DNA of 64,000 nt. Source: Methanolacinia sp964465295. Lineage in GTDB: Archaea; Halobacteriota; Methanomicrobia; Methanomicrobiales; Methanomicrobiaceae. How positions within the stretch are numbered: position 1 is the stretch's first letter; every line of letters begins with the position of its first letter. Of this stretch, positions 17,114 to 25,873 are shown one piece after another. The translations under genes and the position numbers were made by a program. The notes below the pieces were generated by a model. It did no database searches. It was not told where the DNA came from and saw nothing but the letters and a program-made list of their open reading frames with translations. The stretch spans positions 66,305 through 130,304 of the forward strand of contig CAYXKC010000001.1 in the NCBI GenBank assembly GCA_964465295.1, in the 5' to 3' direction.

Positions 17114-18957
17114 CTGGTCCTGAATCAAAGACGATACATATCCTGAATAATTCAACGATAAATAAAATTGCTGCCGGAGAAGTCATTGAAAGGCCTGCAT
17201 CTGTTGTAAAGGAACTTGTTGAAAACTCACTTGATGCCGATTCATCTCTCATTAAGGTAGATATCACATCAGATAACAGGGGGATCACAAAGATCAGGGT
17301 GTCGGATGACGGGTGCGGGATGGATGGTGAATCTGCATTATTGTCATTCTCCAGGCATGCCACGAGTAAAATATCACGTATATCCGATCTGTACGAGATT
17401 TCAACAATGGGTTTTAGGGGAGAGGCACTTGCAAGCATCGCGGCCGTCTCAAAGGTTACAATGATAACAAAACAAAGGACTATTGAACCGTCTCCGGGAA
17501 CCAGAATTATAATCGAAGGGGGAGATATTGTTGAAAACAACCCTTTCAGCGCTCCTGACGGCACAAGTGTTCTTGTTGAGAAACTCTTTTTCAATACGCC
17601 TGTAAGAAAAAAGTTCCTGAAATCAGTAAAGACTGAAATCAGTCAGATATACAGGATTATGGAGGAGACTGCCCTTGCCAACAGCAGGATTGCCTTTCAG
17701 CTCTCTCACAATGAAAAAATACGCCTTTCTGTGGGAAAATCAGGATCTCTGTTGGATACTGTTACATACATCTACGGTACCGACTATGCAAAGGATATGA
17801 TTCCTGTCCGGAGTCTTTCGACCTTTATGAAGCTTGAAGGTCTTTGTTCCCCCCCTTCTCTAGATGCTCCGAATTCGAGGAAGGTCATAATATCCGTCAA
17901 TAACAGGCCCGTATATTCACTTCCACTGATAAGGGCGGTAAAAAGAGCCTACGGGACCCTCCTCCCGAGAGACAGGTATCCTGTCTGTTTTCTTAACATA
18001 AGGATTGACAGGAAGGTCGTGGATGTGAACGTTCATCCGGCAAAAAGAGAAGTCAGGTTTTCAAGGGAGAAAGAGATCTCGGATGAGATAGTCTCTTCTA
18101 TACGTGAATCACTTGATTCAAAGAACCTGCTTTTTTCATATGATACAGGAAGGGCAAATATAATCCAGAAGACAATTACGGACGATGAGAGTCCTGCAAA
18201 GCCGCTATTCTGCATATCCTCTGAAGAAACCGGATACAATGCCTTCCCTGAAAGCAACCGGCAAGATCCGGAAAGCGCGATAAAATCATCTTTCAATGCA
18301 TTTTCGTCCACTGACTCCCGCCTTAGATCTTCTGAAGAGACAGCAAAGTGTGATGGAAACTCCCGGAGACTTCCTCACATGAAAGTGATCGGGCAGGTTG
18401 ATGATTCTTATATTGTCACACAGATGCGGGGAAGCAATGAGGATGAGATGGTGATAATCGATCAGCATGCCGCCCACGAGAGGATAATGTATGAACTGTT
18501 CACTGAAAAGAGGGAATCCGGGAGGATATCGCAGGAACTTCTTGTTCCTTCTGTTGTATCCTTAAAACCCACAGAATATGCAGTTCTATCAGAAAACATT
18601 CAGCTTCTTGAGGATGAAGGATTTTTTCTTGAAGAATTTGGAAAGGATACATATGCGCTTAGGGCAGTACCGGTAATTCTTGGAAAGAAGGCCGGCATCG
18701 AGACTCTCGGGGATATTATCACAGATCTTCTTGAGGATAACGGGTCGCCCCCGCTCGGGTTTTTGAAAGAGAAGATCTCGGCCACAGTCTCATGCCATGC
18801 AGCCATTAAAGCCGGGACACAGTTGTCGATGGAGCAGATGGAAAGACTGGTCGACCAGTTATCGAAGACAAAAAATCCTTACTCCTGCCCCCACGGGAGG
18901 CCCACTATGATCTCATTTACAAAGACTAAACTTGATTCTATGTTTAAAAGAAGTTAG
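17110..18957 (+). CDS. mutL: DNA mismatch repair protein MutL (endonuclease-type)
   Basis: MutL couples mismatch recognition to strand incision. The N-terminal GHKL ATPase has ELVENSLDAD, DDGCGMDG and GFRGEALASI. The C-terminal domain carries the nicking-endonuclease metal motif DQHAAHERIMYE starting at D451, plus the ACR-like SCHAAIKAG and CPHGRP zinc-site motifs. This predicts strand discrimination by MutL nicking rather than by MutH. At 615 residues it is complete. Its ATG overlaps the mutS stop (ATGA), so the two are translated together. Confidence 0.97.
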   Translation: MTGPESKTIHILNNSTINKIAAGEVIERPASVVKELVENSLDADSSLIKVDITSDNRGITKIRVSDDGCGMDGESALLSFSRHATSKISRISDLYEISTMGFRGEALASIAAVSKVTMITKQRTIEPSPGTRIIIEGGDIVENNPFSAPDGTSVLVEKLFFNTPVRKKFLKSVKTEISQIYRIMEETALANSRIAFQLSHNEKIRLSVGKSGSLLDTVTYIYGTDYAKDMIPVRSLSTFMKLEGLCSPPSLDAPNSRKVIISVNNRPVYSLPLIRAVKRAYGTLLPRDRYPVCFLNIRIDRKVVDVNVHPAKREVRFSREKEISDEIVSSIRESLDSKNLLFSYDTGRANIIQKTITDDESPAKPLFCISSEETGYNAFPESNRQDPESAIKSSFNAFSSTDSRLRSSEETAKCDGNSRRLPHMKVIGQVDDSYIVTQMRGSNEDEMVIIDQHAAHERIMYELFTEKRESGRISQELLVPSVVSLKPTEYAVLSENIQLLEDEGFFLEEFGKDTYALRAVPVILGKKAGIETLGDIITDLLEDNGSPPLGFLKEKISATVSCHAAIKAGTQLSMEQMERLVDQLSKTKNPYSCPHGRPTMISFTKTKLDSMFKRS

Positions 18958-18961
18958 GGGA

Positions 18962-19525
18962 TTATTCCTTTAGTTTCGCCTGGACGATAAACCCTGTTGC
19001 CAGGCAGACGATTCCCATTACGAGTATGAATACTCCAAGGATCTGTACAAGAATAACCTCCATAAATACCGGCATAAGGATAATAAAGAACCCGATTGCA
19101 AGTGCAATTATCCCTGAAATGAATAAAAGCAATCTATACAATCCACTCTCCTTTTCCGCGGTAAAACCAAGCCATAGATCTCCCATGCCTGAAATAAAAG
19201 CCCACATCGCAATGAATACGGCTATTGTAAACCACATTATCTCGATGTTCATCAGAACAAGTATGCCGATCAGTGCGCCTATTATTCCCAGTACAATCAG
19301 GATGATCCTCGATCTGCCGATCTCCTGACCCACAGCGCCTTTAATGATCACCGATATGCTGTATATGACTATCAGCGCACCCAGGAAATATGACATAAGG
19401 TTCAAAACTCCCTGGGGCCAGATTATCAGTATAGACCCGAAGATTGCTGCAATAAGTCCCTGAAGAAGGAAGATCCACCAGTTTACCGGGGAAAAACCCT
19501 CCTCAATAATAACTACATCTGTCAT
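18962..19525 (-). CDS. HdeD-family (DUF308) membrane protein
   Basis: About 187 residues with six predicted membrane helices in a pattern of three repeated hairpins, and the INWWIFLLQGLIAAIFG-like start typical of HdeD/DUF308 proteins (here NWWIFLLQGLIAAIFG). In enteric bacteria HdeD is linked to acid resistance; the archaeal role is unknown. I chose the ATG at 19525 because GGAGGG lies four bases upstream of it; a GTG at 19552 is further out and less well placed. It ends four bases from the convergent mutL stop. Confidence 0.8.
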   Translation of the reverse strand: MTDVVIIEEGFSPVNWWIFLLQGLIAAIFGSILIIWPQGVLNLMSYFLGALIVIYSISVIIKGAVGQEIGRSRIILIVLGIIGALIGILVLMNIEIMWFTIAVFIAMWAFISGMGDLWLGFTAEKESGLYRLLLFISGIIALAIGFFIILMPVFMEVILVQILGVFILVMGIVCLATGFIVQAKLKE

Positions 19526-19605
19526 TAAACCCTCCGGAAAAAGTATTATCACAATTGTATTAATATTTACCCATATTCGGGAAATTTAAGGGAGGAATGT
19601 TCTTT

Positions 19606-20175
19606 TCAACATTTGCAGAGGTCCCTGGTGATTCTCAATATGAACAGGCTTTCGTCCTCCACCTTTCTTTCAGCAGCGATAAATGTAATAAATCCGAGGT
19701 CTGAGAAAATCTTCCCCGTCTCCCCGGCTCCAGTCAGTGATGAGACAAGAAGCAGGCATCTTCCATTTTTTGACAGAACAGCATCCAGTCCCGCGGCAAA
19801 TCTCCTTATCGTCTCTCTCCCGTCTTTACCCCCGTCAAGAGCGTATTCAAGCCAGTCATCGAGCTTTTCATCTTCTCCTGTCGGCAGATACGGCGGATTG
19901 AAAAGAACAAGGTCAAAGATCCCGCATATCCCTGAGAGCAGATCCGCTCTTATGACTTCACAACCGCATTTTCTTGCGGAGATACATGCAAAAGGGTTAA
20001 TGTCTGTAGATATCAGGAACCCCCCCATCTCCTTTAGTCCGGACGAGATATACCCGCTACCTGTTCCAATTTCTATGACACGGTCTCCGGGCTTTATTTC
20101 ACGCAGGGCCGTTTCATATAGCAGAATAGTGTCCTCTGCCGGCTGGTATACCTGTTCATGATAATATGTAGACAT
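19606..20175 (-). CDS. HemK2/Mtq2-like protein-(glutamine-N5) methyltransferase
   Basis: The 189-residue SAM-dependent methyltransferase has IEIGTGSGYISSGL (motif I), STDINPFA (motif II) and the catalytic LFNPPYLPT. Its short length and VYQPAEDTILLYETAL start match the archaeal/eukaryotic HemK2 (Mtq2, N6AMT1) group, which methylates the GGQ glutamine of the class I release factor. Archaeal HemK2 usually works with a Trm112 partner, which is not seen here. It is transcribed leftward, away from the HerA-like ATPase gene. Confidence 0.85.
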   Translation of the reverse strand: MSTYYHEQVYQPAEDTILLYETALREIKPGDRVIEIGTGSGYISSGLKEMGGFLISTDINPFACISARKCGCEVIRADLLSGICGIFDLVLFNPPYLPTGEDEKLDDWLEYALDGGKDGRETIRRFAAGLDAVLSKNGRCLLLVSSLTGAGETGKIFSDLGFITFIAAERKVEDESLFILRITRDLCKC

Positions 20176-20271
20176 ATCTCTGGTGTGATCCCGGGGTCAT
20201 TTGGGAATTGCAGAATAGTATTTTCATAAATATTCTTAAAACCTTTTGATTACTAAAATACTGTTAGGAAA

Positions 20272-22011
20272 ATGGATCTTAATATAGGAAAGGCAGGGGG
20301 GAGGGATTACAGCATCAATGCCCAGGAGCTTGTAACCGGCAGAACCTGCATCATTGCGCAGTCCGGAGCCGGAAAGAGCTGGAGCATAGCTGTTCTTTGC
20401 GAAAAGATGTGTTCGGCGGATATAGGCTTTTGCCTGATCGATACAGAAGGAGAATATTACTCGTTAAAAGAAAAATTTGATAAAATATGGTGGGTTGGGG
20501 CCGAAGGTGCCGATTCCGAATGTGAAGATATCGAGATGGATTATGATATTGAAAGGGTCAACCTGAAGCATCTAATGGAGAGGGCGGTTGCCGAAAGCAG
20601 GCCGGTAATTTTTGATGTATCCGAGGTCGATATGGTGCCTAGGGTAACGCGCCTTGTAAATATACTATACGATGTATCAACCGAACAGAGGAAACCCTAT
20701 CTTTTAATTGTAGAAGAGGCGGACAAGTTCATTCCGCAGTCAAAAGACTCGATAAAAAAGATCGAAGAGATCTCCCGCAGGGGGAGAAAGAGAGGTCTCG
20801 GGCTTCTCGTAGCAACGCAGAGGCCTGCCATCGTGACAAAGAACGTTCTTTCACAGTGCAACAGCCAGATTATCGGAAAATTATCCATAGATAATGATCT
20901 AAGGGCTGTTGGATTATTCTTCAGCTCGAAGCAGGAAGTGGAAGAGCTTACCACACTATCTCCAGGGGATTTTTTCGTAATGGGCACGATTACCCATGAA
21001 AAGACCAAGATGAGATTCGGGCGGAGGCTTACAAAGCACAGGGGGCTTACCCCAATGCTTGAAGAAAAAATAATTACGGCTGAAACCGTCCCGGAGGATG
21101 AACCTGAACCTGAGGACGATATCTCATTCAGGCTTGACTCCGATGCTGTTATTGACGAAGATGCCGGGAAAGATGCCGGGCCTGAGAAACAGGCTGCCGC
21201 CGAAAGCGTCCCTGCCGCACCAAAGGTCAGGAAGAAAAAACCTGTTTCAAAGACTACGATCGATGTAAAAGGGGGAAAGGATTGCATAATTCCTGCGTTG
21301 ACGAGAGACGAGATACTTGAAAATGCAAATTCAAGGTTGAAGAAACGCCGTTTCGGTGTCGGTGTCGATGAAAGGCTGATCTCTGCCGGGATATTTTACA
21401 GGCCTGTATTCTACGTTTTGGTTAGGTATATAAGGAACAGGATGTTAAGATCCGGCTCGACTCAGGAGACCTCTTTCTTCCTTGACGGGCTGACAGGCGA
21501 TTGTGTTGATATTTCAGGCGGTATTGAATTCAGGCATTGTTTTAGCGAATATCTCGGGCTTGATGAAGATACGATTATCGTAATCGACGGGATGCCTGTA
21601 TCCGGAGAGACTTCGGTTGAGATTGAAGCGAGAACAAGGTTCCCCAGGAAAGCAGTAGATAAAGCGGTCTCATTCCTCCTTGAACGCAAACTGATTACCG
21701 ACGGGGAGGCAGTCGGTGAATCGGGTGAGACAAAGTATGTACCTCTTGCCAAACAGAGGCTCCCCCGTCTCGGGACAAGAATGGTTAAGACCGATTTCCA
21801 TTTCGGCATCCCGGTGGAAGGGGAGGTAATCGAAGAGACCGTGCAGAAAGACGATATCAGGACGATACTGAAGGCAATTGAGCCTACATCCGAGATTGTT
21901 GAGTTCAAGGTCTTTTATTATCCGTTATACAAGATAAAAATCGCGGCAGATCGTGAAGATAAAACAATATATATCGATGCGCTGAGAGGGAAAGAGGTTC
22001 GCTGGAATTAA
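20272..22011 (+). CDS. HerA-like (DUF87) ATPase
   Basis: The 579-residue protein has a RecA-type ATPase core: Walker A AQSGAGKSW near residue 34, Walker B LLIVEEADKF, and the HerA-like arginine-finger region SRRGRKRGLGLLVATQRP. A charged linker with DEPEPEDD and Ala/Lys-rich segments (about residues 275-330) leads to a C-terminal domain of unknown type ending in YYPLYKIKI and YIDALRG. HerA proteins translocate DNA, often in end resection with NurA, but no NurA/Mre11/Rad50 gene is beside it, so this is likely the VirB4/HerA-like family of less certain function. Confidence 0.8.
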   Translation: MDLNIGKAGGRDYSINAQELVTGRTCIIAQSGAGKSWSIAVLCEKMCSADIGFCLIDTEGEYYSLKEKFDKIWWVGAEGADSECEDIEMDYDIERVNLKHLMERAVAESRPVIFDVSEVDMVPRVTRLVNILYDVSTEQRKPYLLIVEEADKFIPQSKDSIKKIEEISRRGRKRGLGLLVATQRPAIVTKNVLSQCNSQIIGKLSIDNDLRAVGLFFSSKQEVEELTTLSPGDFFVMGTITHEKTKMRFGRRLTKHRGLTPMLEEKIITAETVPEDEPEPEDDISFRLDSDAVIDEDAGKDAGPEKQAAAESVPAAPKVRKKKPVSKTTIDVKGGKDCIIPALTRDEILENANSRLKKRRFGVGVDERLISAGIFYRPVFYVLVRYIRNRMLRSGSTQETSFFLDGLTGDCVDISGGIEFRHCFSEYLGLDEDTIIVIDGMPVSGETSVEIEARTRFPRKAVDKAVSFLLERKLITDGEAVGESGETKYVPLAKQRLPRLGTRMVKTDFHFGIPVEGEVIEETVQKDDIRTILKAIEPTSEIVEFKVFYYPLYKIKIAADREDKTIYIDALRGKEVRWN

Positions 22012-22014
22012 AAT

Positions 22015-22788
22015 CTATGATACCGCGATGTTGGAGATGTCTGAAAAATCCTTCAGGCTGAGTTCTTCGGCCCTCTTTTTCAGCATCTCCCCGGGAACGG
22101 TTTCTATTATTTTCTTAAACCTGTCTTCACCTATTATCGTCCGGGATGCCTTCAGCGATTTTCCCAGTGTTTTTCTCCTGTGTGAAAAAAGCTCTCTTAC
22201 CAGGATCGAGTAGAATTCACGGTCATTAACAGGATATGTAAGTTCATCCTTCATTGTAATTTTTACGACCATCGAATCGACAGCCGGGGGAGGGGAGAAG
22301 GATTCGGGAGGGAGATTAAGAAGTGGCATTACTTTTGCATATGTCTGGACCATAATTGAAAGTCTCCCGCAGTTGGATGTTCCTGGAAGAGCCATCATCC
22401 TGAGGGCGAACTCTTTTTGGTACATCAGTACGGCCTCTTCAAATCCGTGTTCCAAAAGCCTGAATGTAATCTTTGATGATGCGGAATATGGCAGATTGGC
22501 AACAACTACATCAAAATCAGGATACACGCACCTGACGGCATCGGCGTTGATTAAAATCAGCTGTCCCGAATCGGTCTCATTTTGAAATTTGGATGAGAGC
22601 AATTCCATCATCACGCGATCGATTTCGATTGCTATGACTTTTGCTCCTGCTTTAAGAAGCTCACCGGTAAGTATTCCCTTTCCCGGGCCGATCTCAAGAA
22701 CAGTTTTATCTTTTATATCCGAAAAATTGGCAATCTTCCTGACAGCATCCAAATCCGCCAGGAAGTGCTGATCATGGGGCGCACTCAT
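22015..22788 (-). CDS. ksgA: 16S rRNA dimethyladenosine transferase
   Basis: KsgA/Dim1 dimethylates two adjacent adenines near the 3' end of 16S rRNA as a late ribosome-assembly step. The 257-residue protein has the HFLADLDAVRKI start, SAM motif I EIGPGKGILTGEL, IEIDR, and the catalytic ANLPYSASSKI. It overlaps the DUF655 gene by four bases at the end of the minus-strand translation array, and DUF655-ksgA adjacency is common in euryarchaea. Confidence 0.95.
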   Translation of the reverse strand: MSAPHDQHFLADLDAVRKIANFSDIKDKTVLEIGPGKGILTGELLKAGAKVIAIEIDRVMMELLSSKFQNETDSGQLILINADAVRCVYPDFDVVVANLPYSASSKITFRLLEHGFEEAVLMYQKEFALRMMALPGTSNCGRLSIMVQTYAKVMPLLNLPPESFSPPPAVDSMVVKITMKDELTYPVNDREFYSILVRELFSHRRKTLGKSLKASRTIIGEDRFKKIIETVPGEMLKKRAEELSLKDFSDISNIAVS

Positions 22789-23345
22789 TTTGAAGTAAAC
22801 AGATGATATTTTATGTTTGGATCTTCGATCTCCTCGATTATTCGCTTTATAATCATCTGTTCCGGGTGAGGTATCGTTTTTATCCTTGCACTGATATCAG
22901 AAAAATTCTCAAACAGTTTCCTGTTTCTCTCGTCCAGAATTTCCCACATCAGTTTCTTTCCTATTCCCGGGAGGAGGTGAAGCATATGCTGCTTTGACGT
23001 AATTGGTACAGCCTTGTTGAAGAATTCAACATATCTTGCTTCATTGTCCATAACAATCTTTTCGATTGCGTATGGTAGCTCGAGCTTGGCTGTCTGGGTA
23101 AGATCCTCGTATCCGATCCTCCGCTTCACACGTTCGATTTTATCTCTTTCCTTATCTCCGATATAAACGGTTTCACCTGTCAGTATATCGGTACCCTTCG
23201 GTACAAGTTCCAAAAGCTTGAACTGATCCGTACCCACCGCCTGTACAAGAGGCTCCTTCTTAAACTGGGGCCTTCTCGCATCGCCGTGTCCCATAGGGAG
23301 AAAATCTAAAACCACTGCATAAAGCTCTTTTTTATCTGAACGCAT
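22785..23345 (-). CDS. DUF655 putative RNA-binding protein
   Basis: The 186-residue protein matches archaeal DUF655: YAVVLDFLPMGHGD near the start, an OB-like middle region (TGETVYIGDKERDKI), and a helix-hairpin-helix-like segment LLPGIGKKLMWEIL. It is thought to bind RNA and is usually found with ksgA, rpoF and rpl21e, as here. Exact function is unknown. Confidence 0.85.
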   Translation of the reverse strand: MRSDKKELYAVVLDFLPMGHGDARRPQFKKEPLVQAVGTDQFKLLELVPKGTDILTGETVYIGDKERDKIERVKRRIGYEDLTQTAKLELPYAIEKIVMDNEARYVEFFNKAVPITSKQHMLHLLPGIGKKLMWEILDERNRKLFENFSDISARIKTIPHPEQMIIKRIIEEIEDPNIKYHLFTSK

Positions 23346-23365
23346 AGAGGAACACCCCCTAAAAA

Positions 23366-23716
23366 TTAAAAGTGCTGCTCAACAAGATCCAGGATCTCGT
23401 CAAGCTCTTCACCTGACAGCGTGAAACGCTCTTTAGCATATATGGCCCTCAGTTCATCTCTTGTACGCGGCATAATGCTTGCAACCCTGAATGCAATGTC
23501 AGGCTTAATCTTTTCCAGCGAAAGGAGTTTTTCGACAAGTTCCCTGGATTTTTCCGCACTTGTCTTCGAGAGATGATTGGCATGCTCAATGCTTCTGCGA
23601 AGCTCGTAAGACATCTCTTTGCCGGCTTCAAGGCGGTCGGCCTCGACCTTCAACAACATCTCCCTCATTTCCTGAAGGGTTATTCTCTCTTCGCTTTCTA
23701 TTCCTTTAACTTTCAT
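23366..23716 (-). CDS. rpoF: DNA-directed RNA polymerase subunit F (Rpb4)
   Basis: The roughly 116-residue protein is the archaeal Rpb4/RpoF, which forms the polymerase stalk with RpoE. The family C-terminus is visible: KPDIAFRVASIMPRTRDELRAIYAKER. I chose the ATG at 23716; an in-frame GTG three codons upstream at 23725 is possible. It lies 18 bases after rpl21e and before DUF655 in the conserved order. Confidence 0.92.
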   Translation of the reverse strand: MKVKGIESEERITLQEMREMLLKVEADRLEAGKEMSYELRRSIEHANHLSKTSAEKSRELVEKLLSLEKIKPDIAFRVASIMPRTRDELRAIYAKERFTLSGEELDEILDLVEQHF

Positions 23717-23734
23717 GCCAACCACTATGAATGA

Positions 23735-24028
23735 TTACTGCTTTTGTGGTTTTAGATGTTGCGGTCTTGCGACAACAGTCTTGATCGACCTGCCGTCGTT
23801 TATCTCAAGAACCCATGCTCTGCCCTGTTTGCCGATAATCTGACCTGTTCTTCCGTGGAACCTGCGGTGAGGCATTCCTTTCTGAACGCTTGAATCGACA
23901 ACGATATGAACCTTCTGTCCTTCCTCAAATTCCTGAATGATGGAAGTTACAGGTGCCATACCTCTCTTTCTGAGATCTTTCTTGAATTTATAACGGGTCT
24001 TTTTTCTCTGACCAAAGTGATGTGCCAT
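23735..24028 (-). CDS. rpl21e: ribosomal protein L21e
   Basis: The 97-residue basic protein is L21e of the large subunit: GQRKKTRYKFKK start, the SH3-like core with VHIVVDSSVQKGMPHRRFHG, and TGQIIGKQGRAWVLEI. Length and sequence are typical. It sits between pus10 and rpoF, the usual euryarchaeal order. Confidence 0.97.
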   Translation of the reverse strand: MAHHFGQRKKTRYKFKKDLRKRGMAPVTSIIQEFEEGQKVHIVVDSSVQKGMPHRRFHGRTGQIIGKQGRAWVLEINDGRSIKTVVARPQHLKPQKQ

Positions 24029-24046
24029 TTTAATTCTCCATTATCT

Positions 24047-25300
24047 TTAATTGATTTCGCCGGTTCTGGTTTCGGTAACAACACTCTCAACCATTACAAC
24101 GTCAAGGCTTTTTACCCGCGCAGGGCATTTAATTATCTCTGAAAGGCTCGGACTTGTTCTTCCTTCATCGCCGGATATCAGTTCCTTGATGTAGAGTCCG
24201 GCATCTCCAAGGACTTCTATCCTGAAGCAGCCGTCTTCACTACCAGTGCAGTCGATATCTATACAGCGACGTTTTCGGACCTTGTCTGCCCTCCGGTGAG
24301 AAACCCTTTCCGGGGTGCGCTGATTGATTGTAGCCCCACGAAGGCCTTTTAAGGCAGATTTGACTTCATCTGCCGAAAATTCGCCTTCTATTTCCACCAG
24401 AATGCTGTACTTTTTATGAGCTTTTCCTGATTTAAGGGTTTCCACCTCTTTGCGATCACTGACATGATCGATAATTACCGAAACCCTGCCTCCGGCGCTC
24501 TCGTTGATTGTCTTTTCGAGTTCTTCGGGGTCGAAGCTCCTGATCTTAGGTTCAACCATTTCGATAACGAAAGGCCTGCCTGTGCCAATCATCCTTGCAT
24601 CGATATCCTCCCTTCCCGAGCCGTGAAGAACTGCGTCCTTCGACCTGAAGAGCTCTATTGCGGGCCTGCCGATAAGCTCCTCGACAGAGTCTGCATACAT
24701 CTTACCTGTAAAGTTGCATCTTTCACATCCTTTCCCATGGCATTCCCTGCAATGCCAGCGCGTCTGGGGGATGCCCCTCTCGTATTTACAGTATCTTCCG
24801 TATATATACAGGGGGTTGATCTCGACTTCCACTTTATCATCTGCAAGGTTGCAGATTGCAACGATGTCGGGACGTTTGAAGTCGACCTCCTTGCCGCTGA
24901 TAGAACTTACAATCTTGCCTGTCTCCCTGTTGAACTCGGCCTTTAACGGTTCGGGAGAGAGAAGTCCAAGGTCTGTCCAGACCATCTCCTCACTCTCTGC
25001 CATAAGAGAGGGTGTGCGGCATCCGACAAGCATGGTGTCAAATTCTATGCCGGAAAGTGAGTTTATTATCTTCTTCGCCCATTCATTCGATGAATCGAAG
25101 AGGTTGTTGCAGATCCAGCATCTCTCTGATTCGGGCTGATAAGGCATATTCTTCTCGAGCAAATATGCGATCCTCAGCGATCTGCCTCTCTCTTCGTTCC
25201 CAAGACCATGTGAGAGTTTTCCGAAGAACCTGCCAAGACAATGGTCGCATATCGGGCCGTATTCGAGAATTTCGCCGACCTTTTCAATTATATCACTCAT
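24047..25300 (-). CDS. pus10: tRNA pseudouridine synthase Pus10
   Basis: Pus10 makes pseudouridine at tRNA positions 54 and 55 in archaea. The 417-residue protein starts with a zinc-binding THUMP-containing region (CDHCLGRFFGK and CWICNN pairs) and contains the catalytic aspartate segment HGSGREDIDARMIGTGRPF followed by INQRTPERVSHRRAD. Its start overlaps the end of trmY by four bases. TrmY methylates the Pus10 product at position 54, so the two consecutive enzymes are translationally coupled. Confidence 0.95.
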   Translation of the reverse strand: MSDIIEKVGEILEYGPICDHCLGRFFGKLSHGLGNEERGRSLRIAYLLEKNMPYQPESERCWICNNLFDSSNEWAKKIINSLSGIEFDTMLVGCRTPSLMAESEEMVWTDLGLLSPEPLKAEFNRETGKIVSSISGKEVDFKRPDIVAICNLADDKVEVEINPLYIYGRYCKYERGIPQTRWHCRECHGKGCERCNFTGKMYADSVEELIGRPAIELFRSKDAVLHGSGREDIDARMIGTGRPFVIEMVEPKIRSFDPEELEKTINESAGGRVSVIIDHVSDRKEVETLKSGKAHKKYSILVEIEGEFSADEVKSALKGLRGATINQRTPERVSHRRADKVRKRRCIDIDCTGSEDGCFRIEVLGDAGLYIKELISGDEGRTSPSLSEIIKCPARVKSLDVVMVESVVTETRTGEIN

Positions 25301-25866
25301 TTCTCTCTCCTGTCATGTTCATTGAGGATGACGGTGATTGTATGATCCGCATGGAGGACCTTTGGTCCTGCAGATATTTTGGGAAGTCTGCTGATCAGGA
25401 GTTCCTCTTCTTCTGAGAAGTTCATGTGATCCGATAATATATAATTGCCCGAGACATTATCGGATTCACGGATATCTGTGCCGTTTTCATCGAGTACAGA
25501 GAAATCGTTATCTTCAATAAGCCTCTGCAGGCCTCCTGTTCGCACATATATCCCCTTTGTTGATTCTACAAACTCCCTGCCACAGGTAACCTGCAATGCT
25601 TTTTTGATCAGTGCGCCCGCACTTCTTTCATCGGGATTGAGATAACGGACTTCACTCCCTTTGATCAGGATTGTCTTTGGGGGATTTGGCTCACCAAGAA
25701 GGAGAAGATAGCATTCCACATCTCTTCTAAGATCATGGGAGAGGAAGAAGCAGGAGTTTACACACCTGCATAAAACATCCATCCTTCCGGCCCCCCCGGG
25801 CATGTCGTTTAAAGAAAAACCCGGGTCTGTAACGGCCTTGTGGCCGATTATGAGAAACTTCTTCAT
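25297..25866 (-). CDS. trmY: tRNA (pseudouridine54-N1)-methyltransferase
   Basis: TrmY uses SAM to convert pseudouridine 54 of tRNA to 1-methylpseudouridine. The 189-residue SPOUT-fold protein has the expected FSLNDMPGGAGRMDVLCRC segment and the knot-region LLGEPNPPKTILIKGSEVRYL. It is followed, with a four-base overlap, by pus10, which makes its substrate. The upstream neighbour is srp54. Confidence 0.93.
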   Translation of the reverse strand: MKKFLIIGHKAVTDPGFSLNDMPGGAGRMDVLCRCVNSCFFLSHDLRRDVECYLLLLGEPNPPKTILIKGSEVRYLNPDERSAGALIKKALQVTCGREFVESTKGIYVRTGGLQRLIEDNDFSVLDENGTDIRESDNVSGNYILSDHMNFSEEEELLISRLPKISAGPKVLHADHTITVILNEHDRREK

Positions 25867-25873
25867 GCCGGTT

